Shown here: piece after piece, positions 17,558 to 26,481 of the stretch
How the letters are laid out: each line of letters opens with the position of its first letter
Numbering within the stretch: the stretch's first letter is position 1
Assembly (NCBI RefSeq): GCF_036346875.1
Contig: NZ_CP107852.1
Span: 62,001-126,000, forward strand
Length of the DNA stretch: 64,000 bases
DNA from: Nocardia sp. NBC_00508
GTDB lineage: Bacteria > Actinomycetota > Actinomycetes > Mycobacteriales > Mycobacteriaceae
Reading direction: 5' to 3'
Translations under genes and position numbers: made by a program
Notes under the pieces: model-generated
Told to the model about the DNA's origin: nothing
Databases searched by the model: none
Seen by the model: the letters and a program-made list of their open reading frames with translations, nothing else

Positions 17558-18298
17558 ATGGCCATCCACGGCAAGGTCGTCGCCATCACCGGCGCCAGCA
17601 GCGGAATCGGTGAAGCAACAGCTCGCCACCTCGCCTCACTCGGTGCGGCCGTCGTCCTCGGCGCCCGCCGCACCGACCGGCTGGACCGGCTGGTTGCCGA
17701 GATCGAGGCCGCCGGCGGCAAGGCGGCCGCCACGCGCGTGGACGTCACCGACCCCGACGACCTCCAGTCGCTGGTCACCGTCGCCGTCGAGCGCTTCCGC
17801 CGTCTGGACGTCTTGGTGGGCAACGCCGGCATCAGCAGGATCAGCTCCATCGCCGACCTGGACGTCGAAGGCTGGTCGGCGATGGTCGACGTGAACGTCA
17901 AGGGGATCCTGCACGGGATCGCCGCAGCCCTGCCGGTGTTCCGCCGTCAGGGCAGTGGCCACCTCGTCACCGTCGTCTCGACCTCCGGGCTGAAGATCGT
18001 CCCCACCCAGGCGGTGTACGCCGGGACGAAGAACGCGGTACGCACCCTCCTGGAGGGTCTGCGGCAGGAGAGCACCGACGGGGTTCTGCGGACAACGTCG
18101 ATCTCCCCGGGCTACGTCCGCACCGAGCTTATCGACAACGCCGTCGACGATCCGGCCGTGCGCGCGCAGGCCAGGCAGAACATGGCCGATCTCGGTATCG
18201 ATCCCACGGCGGTGGCTCGGGCGATTGCATTCGTGATCGACCAACCCGACGACGTCGAAATCGGGGACCTGACTATTCGACCCACTCGCCAGGGCTGA
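17558..18298 (+). CDS. Short-chain dehydrogenase/reductase
   Basis: A 246-residue classical SDR. It has the NADP-type motif TGASSGIGEAT, an Arg pair after strand 2 (GARRTDRLDRL) that favours NADPH, VGNAGIS, the catalytic Ser in VVSTSGLK and YAGTKNAVR for the Tyr/Lys pair. SPGYVRTEL follows. The protein resembles the YdfG-like 'NADP-dependent 3-hydroxy acid dehydrogenase' group. It is controlled by the divergent TetR through the paired GGACATATGTCC sites; the inducer and substrate are probably related small carbonyl compounds. Confidence 0.92.
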   Translation: MAIHGKVVAITGASSGIGEATARHLASLGAAVVLGARRTDRLDRLVAEIEAAGGKAAATRVDVTDPDDLQSLVTVAVERFRRLDVLVGNAGISRISSIADLDVEGWSAMVDVNVKGILHGIAAALPVFRRQGSGHLVTVVSTSGLKIVPTQAVYAGTKNAVRTLLEGLRQESTDGVLRTTSISPGYVRTELIDNAVDDPAVRAQARQNMADLGIDPTAVARAIAFVIDQPDDVEIGDLTIRPTRQG

Positions 18299-18376
18299 GT
18301 GACCCGCTCATCGGCCAGAAGCGTGTGTTCAGTCGGATCTCACCGAGTCACCTTGCCGGGCAACCGATCAGTGGCC

Positions 18377-18796
18377 TCACACCGGTCGTGTCACCAGCCG
18401 AGCGAGTTGCTTCACCTGCGACGTTTTCAGTCGCACGTCCACCCGTCCCGACTGCCCCGGATCCGTCGCCGCCGGGGCGTAGGTGAAGCACACTCGGTTC
18501 GGTCGGTCGATGCTGAACTCGATTGTCGCCCACAGTGGATGCGTCATCGGTACATCAATGTGTTTGAACCGGCCCGCCCACACCATCACCCGGCGGCCGA
18601 TTGTGACCGCGATCGCGCCTGAGACTGCCTGCCGCTCCCACTCCACGAGACGACCGGAAGAGCGGAAGTGGCGACGGGTGACCGAACCGGTCAAGCCCTC
18701 CTCCAAGAACACAACCTCGTCGGACGCGACCAGCGACGCACGCAGATCCTCTGGCAACCGCCCCGACCCGAACAGCAGCCGCTGCAGGGCATTCAC
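18377..18796 (-). CDS. Conserved hypothetical protein, PH-like
   Basis: A 139-residue protein with a GTG start and no signal peptide or membrane segment. Alternating strands such as GRRVMVWAGRFKHIDVPM and ATIEFSIDRPNRVCF suggest a small beta-barrel of the PH-like type found in actinobacterial hypothetical proteins. I do not recognise a function. It follows the SDR gene convergently. Confidence 0.62.
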   Translation of the reverse strand: MNALQRLLFGSGRLPEDLRASLVASDEVVFLEEGLTGSVTRRHFRSSGRLVEWERQAVSGAIAVTIGRRVMVWAGRFKHIDVPMTHPLWATIEFSIDRPNRVCFTYAPAATDPGQSGRVDVRLKTSQVKQLARLVTRPV

Positions 18797-18970
18797 TCAT
18801 CCAGCGTAACCCTGCTGCCCCCAGATCGCCTGCTCACAACCGGTTCGCGGCATGAGCGTGCGTTCGGATGGCTTCTGCCGGCGCGTCGCGTCGGGGCGCC
18901 GGGTCACCCATTTCACCTCTGCCGGAACCTGGTCCGAGATCGACTGTGCGGTAACGCAATAGAGTGCCCT

Positions 18971-19357
18971 TCAGCTCTCCGCCGCCTCGACCCGCCGCCG
19001 GAGCAGGCAGAATTCGTTCCCCTCCGGGTCGGCCAGCACGTGCCACGTTTCGGCGCCGGTCTGGCCGATGTCGACCTTCCGCGCACCTGCGGCGAGCAGC
19101 CGCTCCAGTTCCGCGTCCTGATCGCGGTCGGTGGGATTCACGTCGAGGTGCAGCGGCAGCTTCCCGCGCTTCGGCTCGGTGCGGTGGCTGAACACCAGTG
19201 TGGGCTGCGAACCGCCGAAGCCGGTTCCAGGCGGACCGATCTCCAGGGCGTCGTCCTCCCAGCCGAGTTCGACGTAGCCGAGGACTTCGCACCAGAAGTC
19301 CGCCAGCCGTTGTGGGTCGGCGCAGTCGACGACGAGTTCGGTGATCCTGCAGGCCAT
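18971..19357 (-). CDS. VOC-family protein (glyoxalase-like)
   Basis: A 128-residue intact vicinal-oxygen-chelate protein made of two beta-alpha-beta-beta-beta modules. It starts with ITELVVDCADPQRLADFWCE and ends with WHVLADPEGNEFCLLR, the usual C-terminal motif of the Glyoxalase_6 group. LPLHLDVNPTDRD lies in the middle. Metal ligands are incompletely conserved, so binding or resistance functions are as likely as catalysis. It stands alone. Confidence 0.85.
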   Translation of the reverse strand: MACRITELVVDCADPQRLADFWCEVLGYVELGWEDDALEIGPPGTGFGGSQPTLVFSHRTEPKRGKLPLHLDVNPTDRDQDAELERLLAAGARKVDIGQTGAETWHVLADPEGNEFCLLRRRVEAAES

Positions 19358-19683
19358 CCGTGCGACACTACGCGTGCGGGACGGTTCCGAACAGCGATTC
19401 TCCTTGTCAGCGTGGCGAAGCGGTCATGAGGCTGGGTGCTGCGTCGGCGACGTCGTTGGGGCATCGGCATAGTTCGACCAGAAGTGAAGCAAACATAACG
19501 CTTCCCAACAATATTCCGACCGGAATCAAACCCGGCCACCAGTCTCGAGTAGCCGATTACCGGACGTCGGGTATCACCGCGGCCCCTGGTCGCCGGGCGT
19601 GGCGTTGTGGTTGCCAACCACCCGTACCTTCACTCCGACACCCTCACTCACGAGAAGATCACCGCCGTGATGTTCAGCCGGCT
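19358..19683. other. Stretch without a recognisable gene
   Basis: No frame is convincing. The palindrome ATTCCGACCGGAAT lies at about 19513-19526, between the VOC gene (transcribed away) and the HesB-like gene end. It has no associated promoter that I can see. Confidence 0.4.
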
Positions 19684-19983
19684 TCAGTTGCCCGAGGTGT
19701 CCCGGTCCTGCTGACCAAGGACGAAGGCGCCTTGGCCGTTGGGGTCCAGTCCGGTGTCCAGGACCTTGTCGTCCAGGAAGGCGGCGGCTTGCTGGTCCAG
19801 GAAGATCCGTGATCCTTCGGCATCCAGGACTTGGTCTTGCTCGGCCGGCCCTGCGGCGACCGCGAGCTGCAACGTCTCCGTGTCGCCCGCCGTGGAGATT
19901 CGCAGCCCAGCATCCTCTGGCGTCCCCTCGGCGGACGTGATGCTGCGAACGGCCTCGATGGCCGCGGGGGTGATCATCAACAT
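19684..19983 (-). CDS. HesB/IscA-like small protein
   Basis: A 99-residue protein starting MLMITPAAIEAVRSITS, the N-terminus of the HesB/IscA iron-sulfur biosynthesis fold, with AGLRISTAGDT and a C-terminal VLDTGLDPNGQGAFVLGQQ. The three cysteines used by A-type scaffold proteins are absent. It is therefore a divergent HesB-fold protein and probably not a cluster carrier. It lies downstream of the biosynthetic operon with a 373-base gap, and cotranscription is doubtful. Confidence 0.75.
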   Translation of the reverse strand: MLMITPAAIEAVRSITSAEGTPEDAGLRISTAGDTETLQLAVAAGPAEQDQVLDAEGSRIFLDQQAAAFLDDKVLDTGLDPNGQGAFVLGQQDRDTSGN

Positions 19984-20356
19984 GTGTCTGCTTCCTTCCC
20001 GCTGTCGGTCAGCCAGGTAGATGGCGGGCTCACGTCCTCAGGGCCAGCGTCCAACGCGATCGTCATCGGCGTCGGCAGCCAGCACCGGGGCGTTCTCCCA
20101 GGAGTAGCCATAGGTTGCTTGGTGAAACCATGGCTTCGGCGGCAGCCTCGCGTTGTTGTGTGACGTATCGAGACATTCCTACCCGAGGTGTTTCGACCAT
20201 GCTTTGCTTTGAACCGCGTGAGCGATGCGTTCGTGGTGCGGGGTGGACAGCGATTCGGTGCCCCGCCGTACTGGTCAGTGCACGTGCTGGTTCCGCCCGC
20301 CTGGTACGAGCACCTTGCCGGTCAGATGGCCATGGCCGTCCCTGGTGATGGCGGTA
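19984..20356. other. Gap at the end of the biosynthetic operon
   Basis: A + frame from about 20188 gives a 77-residue peptide without motifs. Nothing convincing is coded on the - strand. No hairpin followed by a T-run was found that could terminate the long operon. Confidence 0.4.
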
Positions 20357-21334
20357 TCAACTCGCATACACGGTTGCGGAGGCTCCCGCGAAAACAGCGA
20401 CCTCGGCACAGCGGGCGGTGAGCGATATGGTCGCCTGCCCGGTGGCGTCATCGAAGGATCGGACCGCGCCGCCGAAGGTGATCTCGGCGACGCGGTGGGC
20501 GTCGACAAGAACCGGGTTTGCGAACTGCACGTAGTAGCTGACGACGCAGTCCGCCACGCCGAGCCATTCGGTCAGGCAGGCGGCGCCGAGCCCCATTGTC
20601 AGCATGCCGTGGGCGGTCACCTTGCGCAGCCCCGCGTGCCGGGCGGCTTCGTCGCTCCAATGAATCGGGTTGACATCGCCGGAGACACCGGCGTAGTGAA
20701 CGAGTTCACCGCGGGACAAGCGGAACACGCGTTGTGGGAATTCTCGTCCCACAGTCAATTTCGGCACAGCGGCGTGCGGGCGGGCCTCTGCCGTGGGCGG
20801 GATCGATCCCACGGGTTGCGGCGCGGGCCTGGTCGTCGCCGGTGCCGGCCCGGGCAGGTCGAGCATGGCGAGGGCCTCCACGGTCGGTGCGCGTTCGTGA
20901 GCGCGCCCGGCGAGCGTGGTGTGCACGGTCTGCACCAGGTTCGCGGTCTCGTCGCGGATGACGGTGGTGACTGCGATGAGGTCACCACCCGGTGTGGACC
21001 GACGGGAATCGACGATGACCTCGTGCGTCAGCCGATCTCCTGCTACTACGGGGCGGTGGCAGCGGATGTCCTGATCGACCTGGAGCAGGTGTGCCGGGTC
21101 GTAGCCGTCGAGCGCGGCCCGCATCTGCGACCGTTGCGCGAATGAGCCGGCCGCCGAGGCGAAGGTGATCGGCGCGACCAGGCCGGGATGGCCGAGCGCG
21201 GCGGCGGTGGCGTCGTCCCAGTGCGCAGGATGGAAGTCCTGGACGGCACGGGCGAAATCCCGGATCTTTTCTCGGCCCACCTCGTAGCGGTCGGTAACGC
21301 CGTAGCTGCGGCCCACGGTTGGGTGCGGGGACAT
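20357..21334 (-). CDS. Fused two-hotdog MaoC-type dehydratase (HadAB-like)
   Basis: A 325-residue protein made of two hotdog domains. An N-terminal FAS1-like dehydratase half (about 10-135: FARAVQDFHPAHWDDATAAA) is joined by a Pro/Ala linker to a MaoC half (about 180-320). The latter holds the hydratase motif YAGVSGDVNPIHWSDEAA with catalytic Asp and His and then AHGMLTMGLGAACLTEW. This is the HadA-HadB arrangement in one chain; such enzymes dehydrate (R)-3-hydroxyacyl thioesters. GAGGAG precedes the ATG at 21332-21334, 15 bases after the methyltransferase. The PKS here has no dehydratase domain, so it may act on a carrier-bound intermediate in trans. Confidence 0.9.
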   Translation of the reverse strand: MSPHPTVGRSYGVTDRYEVGREKIRDFARAVQDFHPAHWDDATAAALGHPGLVAPITFASAAGSFAQRSQMRAALDGYDPAHLLQVDQDIRCHRPVVAGDRLTHEVIVDSRRSTPGGDLIAVTTVIRDETANLVQTVHTTLAGRAHERAPTVEALAMLDLPGPAPATTRPAPQPVGSIPPTAEARPHAAVPKLTVGREFPQRVFRLSRGELVHYAGVSGDVNPIHWSDEAARHAGLRKVTAHGMLTMGLGAACLTEWLGVADCVVSYYVQFANPVLVDAHRVAEITFGGAVRSFDDATGQATISLTARCAEVAVFAGASATVYAS

Positions 21335-21349
21335 GATGGACTCCTCGGG

Positions 21350-22471
21350 TCACCGTGGGGTACGAGCAGCGAAGATGCGTTGGCCGTGTGCGGCCAACGC
21401 CTGCTCGGGCCCGGGCAGAACCAGCCAGGCGGGCAGATCGGCTGCGATGAGCGCGGCGCGCCATTGGGTTTCGGTCAGGAAGATGCGGTCGGTCCCCGCG
21501 CGCACATCGTCGCGACCGGGGCGGACACCGCCGGGGCGGGGAGACATCAGGAAATGCATCGAGGTGAGCAACTGGCAGTGTTCGCGGCAGGACTCGATGA
21601 CGACTAGGTGGCCGCCGGGGCGCAATAGCTGGTTCAACCGTCCCAGCGCGACGCCGCAGTGGTGGGCGTTGTGCAGCACGTTCGCGGCCAGGATGATGTC
21701 GAAGGACCGCTTCGGCGGTAGCTCGGCGTTGAGGTCGAGCAGGCCGAACCGCAGCCAGGGGTAGTGCGAGAAGCGTGCCCGGGCGGCATCGAGGAAGAAC
21801 GACGACACATCGGTGAAGTGGTATTCGACGGGCAGGCCGTCGAGTAGCGGTAGGAGGTCGGCGGTGGTGCCGCCGACGCCCGCGCCCAGTTCCAGGATGC
21901 GTACGGGGTGGCGGTCGGTGGCTAGTGCGTCCACAGCCCGCGTGACGACCGCGCCCGCTGCCGCGTTCAGGTATCGGTTGACCGGGTTGTCTCGGTATGC
22001 GGCCTCGGCGGTGAGCAGGTCGGCGTCCGGGAACAGCAGTTCCTGGGCGAGCACTCGGTCCCGCACCAGATCCAGCGCATGGCGGTTGGCAGCGGCGAAG
22101 AAGCGCGCGAGCTGCGGGGAGAACCCGAGGTCGTCGCACACTCGGTCGAGATCGGCGCGGTGCGGTGCGGCGACTTCCCGAAGGGACGAGAAATGATGGC
22201 CGTCTTCGCGTTCCAGCCACCCGTGCGTGGTGAGCACACCGAGCCAGCGCCGCAGCAGCCAGCGATGTCGTGGTGCGACGTCCAGCGCTGCCGCGATGTC
22301 GTCCTCGGTGCGCGCCGTACCGCCGGACAGCGCCGGGCGCAGCGCGGCGGCCATGGCGCGCAACCCGAACAGATCGAGGTCGTCGCGCGCGGAAAGGCAT
22401 TGCCGCGCATCGAAATCAGCGACCGCCGCGGCGGCGCGCGCAGCGATGTCGGGGGCATCGTCGGTGGTCAT
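21350..22471 (-). CDS. SAM-dependent methyltransferase, PKS/NRPS C-methyltransferase type
   Basis: A 373-residue class I methyltransferase. Motif I is ILELGAGVGGTTADLLPLL, followed by EYHFTDVSSFFLDAARARF and DIILAANVLHNAHH. These are characteristic of methyltransferase domains embedded in PKS and thiazoline NRPS proteins. The helical N-terminal part (about 40-140) also matches those domains. The ATG overlaps the stop of the upstream flavin oxidase gene (ATGA, 22468-22471). The yersiniabactin PKS carries such a domain in cis; the PKS here lacks one, so this protein is the best candidate for alpha-C-methylation in trans. Substrate is inferred. Confidence 0.86.
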   Translation of the reverse strand: MTTDDAPDIAARAAAAVADFDARQCLSARDDLDLFGLRAMAAALRPALSGGTARTEDDIAAALDVAPRHRWLLRRWLGVLTTHGWLEREDGHHFSSLREVAAPHRADLDRVCDDLGFSPQLARFFAAANRHALDLVRDRVLAQELLFPDADLLTAEAAYRDNPVNRYLNAAAGAVVTRAVDALATDRHPVRILELGAGVGGTTADLLPLLDGLPVEYHFTDVSSFFLDAARARFSHYPWLRFGLLDLNAELPPKRSFDIILAANVLHNAHHCGVALGRLNQLLRPGGHLVVIESCREHCQLLTSMHFLMSPRPGGVRPGRDDVRAGTDRIFLTETQWRAALIAADLPAWLVLPGPEQALAAHGQRIFAARTPR

Positions 22472-23856
22472 CGCGCACCGTTCAGCGGCGGGATGTTGTG
22501 ATTGCAGCGGAACAGGTTGTCGGGGTCGTAGGTGCCTTTGAGCTGTTGCAGTCGCGGATAGGAATCGCGGTGGTAGGCGCGGCGCACCCGTTCTGGTGAC
22601 GCGGTGTCATCGAGGATCCCGATATAAGGCCCGCCCGCCGAGCAGCCCTGTAGCGCGGCCACGACCTCGGCGATCCACCGCTGCGAGGAGTCCAGATTCG
22701 TCCCCGCCGGCCCGCCGGAGAACATGACGGCGTGGTAGGCGGCGTCGTGGTAGCCGAACGCGGTCGCATCCACCGGCACACGGCGCAGCGCGCCGCCGAG
22801 TTGATGGACCGAGACGAGCGAATACGGGGTGGGCATGTCGGCCGCGAGGTCGATGAGCGCATCGATGGCATCGTCGTCGAATGCGCGCAGCCATTCGGTT
22901 CCGGTGGCGGTGCCGTGGCCTTCGTGAAATGCCTGCTCGGTATTGCGTTGCAGCTGTGGGTATTCCAGCGGCCGGATGAGGTCGAGCTCCGGTTCGCCCA
23001 GGCGCTTCAGTCTTGCCAATTCCGCGCGGGCCCGGTCCTCGGGTCCGAAGTGGGCGACCGTGACCGCGGCCATCGCCGGCCCTTCGGGTGCGGTGGGCGG
23101 CCAGTGCAGCAGGGTCGCGCGCAGCGCCAGCTCGTCCGGGACCTCCGCGCAGAGCTCACGGAACTCGCGGAAGACGGTGCGCCCCGCGTCGAGCCGGAAC
23201 AGCAGCGTCCCCGCGTGCAAGGGACCGATCGGATGCAGTTCGAACTCGACGGTCACGACGACACCGAAATTGCCGCCGCCGCCGCACAGCGCCCACAGCA
23301 GGTCGGGGTGGTGGTCCGGGCTGGTGTGCACCAACTGTCCGTCGGCCAGCACTACCTGGGCGGAGCGCACGCTGTCGCAGGTGAAACCCGCCATCCGCTG
23401 CAACCACCCGCTGCCGCCGCACAGCGTGGAACCGATCACGCCGACAGTGGACACGTCCGCTCCGGTCACGGCCAAGCCGTGCCGGTGACAAGCGCGATCG
23501 AACTCCGCCCAGGTGACGCCCGCGCCGACTGTGGCGCGCCGGGCGAGAGGATCGATGGTGATCGTCCGCAGGTCCGAGAGATCCAGCAGTAGTGAGCCGT
23601 TCACTGCTGGATGCCGAGCGACCTCATGGCCGCCGCCGCGTATCGCCACGGCCATCCCGTGCCGTCGCGCCGTCGTGATCGCGGCCCGCACGTCGGGGAC
23701 CCGGGCGCAGCGCACGACGGCGGCAGGCCGCTGGTCGACGGCGGTGTTCCAGCGTCGCCACGCCTGGTCGTAACCCGGATCACCCGGCACCAGGACGGCA
23801 CCCCGGCAGTTCGCGCGCAGGTCGGCCAGATAGTCCGTAGGTCGTGTGGTGGTCAT
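22468..23856 (-). CDS. FAD-linked oxidase of the berberine-bridge-enzyme family
   Basis: A 462-residue flavin oxidase. The FAD-binding PCMH domain includes AIRGGGHEVARHPAV, whose first His is the usual 8-alpha-histidyl attachment site, then STLCGGSGWLQRMAGFTCDS and LWALCGGGGNFGVVV. The second, cysteinyl link of plant BBE is not present at the matching position. The C-terminal BBE motif is GTYDPDNLFRCNHNIPP. ATG 23854-23856 overlaps the previous gene by 77 bases, and the longer frame is rejected. Members oxidise sugars, amines or ring systems with O2; oxidation of a heterocycle or alcohol in the metabolite is a reasonable role. Confidence 0.9.
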   Translation of the reverse strand: MTTTRPTDYLADLRANCRGAVLVPGDPGYDQAWRRWNTAVDQRPAAVVRCARVPDVRAAITTARRHGMAVAIRGGGHEVARHPAVNGSLLLDLSDLRTITIDPLARRATVGAGVTWAEFDRACHRHGLAVTGADVSTVGVIGSTLCGGSGWLQRMAGFTCDSVRSAQVVLADGQLVHTSPDHHPDLLWALCGGGGNFGVVVTVEFELHPIGPLHAGTLLFRLDAGRTVFREFRELCAEVPDELALRATLLHWPPTAPEGPAMAAVTVAHFGPEDRARAELARLKRLGEPELDLIRPLEYPQLQRNTEQAFHEGHGTATGTEWLRAFDDDAIDALIDLAADMPTPYSLVSVHQLGGALRRVPVDATAFGYHDAAYHAVMFSGGPAGTNLDSSQRWIAEVVAALQGCSAGGPYIGILDDTASPERVRRAYHRDSYPRLQQLKGTYDPDNLFRCNHNIPPLNGAR

Positions 23857-25198
23857 GGGCGGCGAACTCCTCGGAGACGACGATGGAAGGCTGTGTCGCT
23901 GCGGCGCCGAGCAATTCGAGATAGTCGGTGAGAACCTCCGGCATCCGGCGGCGCACATAGCGGGTGAACGGGTCGTTGCAGGCGCTGTGCGGCGGATCGG
24001 CACGCACCGCTTCCACCCCCGAATGGTGTTCTGGCCGACCGACCGCGAGGAACCGAGCGTCGGCCGAGTCGAGCAGGACCGCGCATTCCGGCGGTGCCAC
24101 CGCCGCGAGCACAGCGGGAGCGACCGCGTCCGCGGCGTCGTGGTCGAGTAGCGCGTTCGGGATGCCGGTGACCATGGTCGCGTCCCGGCGGATGGTGTCG
24201 GCGAGGGTGGCGATTCGGTCGGCGGTGCCGCGGCCGGTGAGGTCGCGCCAGGCGACGCTACGGTTCGGGCCGGGCGCCGGCGCGTCTACCGTCAGCACCA
24301 CGTCGTAGCGATATCGGGTCAGCTCGGTGTCGTCCCGCATCGGCTTGGCGTAGCAGGCTACCCGCACCGATCGGGAATGCCCGCGGGCGATTCGCGCGAA
24401 GACCCGGGGATCGCACAGCAGCTCTTCGTCGGCCTCGAGTCGGGCGGCGGTCCGCCGTGTCAAGTCGTCGGCGCCGAGACTGGGAGCGCGCGCCAGTTCC
24501 AGCCATCGAGCGAAATCCGGGGCCGCGGCGAGATTGCGGATGTCACCCACGACAACGGTGCCCCCGGGCGCGACCGCATCGAGGGCATCCTCGAGTACGG
24601 CGGCGAGGTAGCGCTCGTCCGGAAAGCACTGGGTCACGCTGTTGAGCACCACGCAGTCCGGCCGCCCGATCGCGTCCAACGCACGCAACGCCGCCGTCAC
24701 CTGGTCGGCGGTCAGCTCGTGCGCGGCGGCACGCAGCACCGAGACCCCGGGGAGCCGTCGCGCGCGCAGCCTTTCCACCACGGGCGCGGCCGGGTCCAGT
24801 CCCACATAGCCGCGCGTGGACGGAGACAGTCGGTGGACGAGAAGACCACTGCCGCAGCCGATCTCGATAACGGTTCCGGGCTGTCCGCGACGTACCAGGC
24901 CGACGGCGTGATCGATCCACTCCAGCATGTGCTCGCGCGGGAACGCCGCACCGGTGTCGGAGGCCCGCCATCCGGACAGATCCAGATCGTCGCCGTGGCG
25001 TAGCTCCTCGGAGGAATAGACGTACTCATACACGTGCCGCCAGTGCTCGAGGTACTCGACGAGCATTGCCCCGGGGGCGGGCCGCACCGCGACGGTTTCG
25101 GCGGCGGGGCGCACCACGAGCGCCGCACGCCGCGCGTCCCACCACGCCGAGTCGACCCACGGATGCCGCCCGAGCACGGCGACCAGCTGCTCGGTCAC
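23780..25198 (-). CDS. Stand-alone methyltransferase flanked by adenylation-domain remnants
   Basis: A 472-residue protein starting at GTG 25198, which overlaps the stop of the upstream gene (GTGA, 25195-25198). The core (about 70-400) is the methyltransferase type inserted between motifs A8 and A9 of NRPS adenylation domains: WRASDTGAAFPREHMLEWID, then VIEIGCGSGLLVHRL and YVGLDPAAPVVERLRAR. On the N-side the first 40 residues (AVLGRHPWVDSAWWDARRAA, LVVRP) copy the stretch that follows motif A8. On the C-side, NDPFTRYVRRRMPEVLTDYL copies the stretch before 'LPxYMVP'. The gene looks like an insertion domain lifted out of an A domain with both flanks. It probably methylates a carrier-bound thiazoline or thiazolidine. 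Confidence 0.87.
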   Translation of the reverse strand: MTEQLVAVLGRHPWVDSAWWDARRAALVVRPAAETVAVRPAPGAMLVEYLEHWRHVYEYVYSSEELRHGDDLDLSGWRASDTGAAFPREHMLEWIDHAVGLVRRGQPGTVIEIGCGSGLLVHRLSPSTRGYVGLDPAAPVVERLRARRLPGVSVLRAAAHELTADQVTAALRALDAIGRPDCVVLNSVTQCFPDERYLAAVLEDALDAVAPGGTVVVGDIRNLAAAPDFARWLELARAPSLGADDLTRRTAARLEADEELLCDPRVFARIARGHSRSVRVACYAKPMRDDTELTRYRYDVVLTVDAPAPGPNRSVAWRDLTGRGTADRIATLADTIRRDATMVTGIPNALLDHDAADAVAPAVLAAVAPPECAVLLDSADARFLAVGRPEHHSGVEAVRADPPHSACNDPFTRYVRRRMPEVLTDYLELLGAAATQPSIVVSEEFAAHDHHTTYGLSGRPARELPGCRPGAG

Positions 25199-26400
25199 GG
25201 CTTGCGCGCCTCCGACACAGCCGCGAGTTCGGCCGCGGCAAACATGCGGTACACGCGTTCGGGATCATTGGCCGCGTGCGCTCGCCCCCCGTGCACGTCG
25301 CGCCAGAAACGCTGTACGGCGCTGTCGGGCCGCAACGCGCGGCCGCCGGAGCTTTCGAACAGTCGATCCATGGCGGCCACGGCGCGCTCGGTGCCGCGGA
25401 CCTGGTCGCGGCGCAGCCGCAACCGATCCCGCGGTCCGATGGGCTGGTCGGCCACCGCCAGCGCGTACAGTTCGTCGATGTTGTGGGTGATCTGGCGCCA
25501 GGCCGCGTCGATCTCGGTGGCGGCGAGCGCGATTCGCTCCAGCGTGGCCGGGTCGTCGCGGAACTCGTCACCGCGGTATCCGGTGTCCTTCCGTGCATCG
25601 CCGGGCAGCGCGGCCCGCACCCGACCGCTCTGCTGCTCCAGATACGCCCGATAACCGCCGCGCGCCATGCCGACAATGGCTGCGGTGATGGCGCTGGTGT
25701 GCAGGCAGCCGAACGGAATTCGGTACAGCGCCCCGTCGTTGGCCTGCTGCCCCGGTGTTCGGCATGCGGTCACCGCATCGGAGGCGAGCACCCGGTGTGC
25801 GGGCACGAAGACCTCGTCGACATGAATGTCGTTGCTTCCGGTGCCCCGCAGGCCCATCGCCTGCCACACGTCCGAGACGCGATAGTCGTCAGCGGGCACC
25901 AGGAACGTGCACGAATCGATGGGTTCGCCGTTGTCGATCACCCGTGCGCCCAGCAACGCCCACCGCGCGTGGTCACAGCCGGAAGCGAAACCCCATGTGC
26001 CGCTGAGCCGATAACCGCCCTCGGCGGGAACGGCGGTGCCGGTCATGGCGTACGAGGAGCAGATGGGGAGGTCCACGCCCGATCCCCACACTTCGTCCTG
26101 GGCACGGCTGTCGAACAGCGCAATGTTCCAAGGCGACACACCGAGAACGGAGGCGACCCACCCGGTCGAGCCGCACGCCGAGGCCAGCTCGGCGGCTGCG
26201 GTGTAGAAGGTGGCGGGATGCGCCTCGTGCCCGCCGTAGCGGCGCGGGCGCAGCAGGCCGAAGAACCCTGTCGCGGTGATCTCTTCCAGCGACTCGATCG
26301 GAATCCGCCTGGCCTGCTCGGTGTCCTGGGCACGCTTGCTCAGCGTCGGCAGCAGTTCGCCGACCGCGGCCAGTACCGCGGCAGTGGCGTCGTTGGTCAT
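25195..26400 (-). CDS. Group-D flavin monooxygenase (acyl-CoA dehydrogenase fold, HsaA-like)
   Basis: A 401-residue protein of the two-component flavin monooxygenase family (HsaA, DszC, HpaB-like oxygenases). FFGLLRPRRYGGHEAHPATF, SGTWGFASGCDHARWALLGA, MGLRGTGSNDIHVDEVFVPA and the C-terminal helical bundle with DRLFESSGGRALRPDSAVQR are typical. It needs reduced flavin from a separate reductase, which is not encoded nearby. It sits mid-operon, 81 bases after the upstream methyltransferase and overlapping the next gene by four. It may hydroxylate the aryl group or oxidise nitrogen or sulfur; the reaction cannot be decided from sequence. Confidence 0.88.
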   Translation of the reverse strand: MTNDATAAVLAAVGELLPTLSKRAQDTEQARRIPIESLEEITATGFFGLLRPRRYGGHEAHPATFYTAAAELASACGSTGWVASVLGVSPWNIALFDSRAQDEVWGSGVDLPICSSYAMTGTAVPAEGGYRLSGTWGFASGCDHARWALLGARVIDNGEPIDSCTFLVPADDYRVSDVWQAMGLRGTGSNDIHVDEVFVPAHRVLASDAVTACRTPGQQANDGALYRIPFGCLHTSAITAAIVGMARGGYRAYLEQQSGRVRAALPGDARKDTGYRGDEFRDDPATLERIALAATEIDAAWRQITHNIDELYALAVADQPIGPRDRLRLRRDQVRGTERAVAAMDRLFESSGGRALRPDSAVQRFWRDVHGGRAHAANDPERVYRMFAAAELAAVSEARKP

Positions 26401-26481
26401 TGCGTTGTCCTCCCTTGCGGGTCGTGTGATCCGGGGGGCGGGGCGGTCATCGGCCGTTGCCGCACCGGATGCGGCGATCGG

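Noticed and set aside
19513..19526. ATTCCGACCGGAAT palindrome as an operator
   Set aside because: Short arms and no divergent promoter or regulator next to it; chance occurrence is likely in this sequence length.
20982..22400. Long - strand frame of 472 codons over the methyltransferase gene
   Set aside because: Arg/Pro-rich shadow of the real gene in another frame, with no motifs.
26459..26475. Hairpin GCCGCA-CCGGA-TGCGGC between a methyltransferase and the flavin monooxygenase as a terminator
   Set aside because: Stem of six pairs without a following T-run, within an operon whose downstream genes overlap; at most a weak attenuator.
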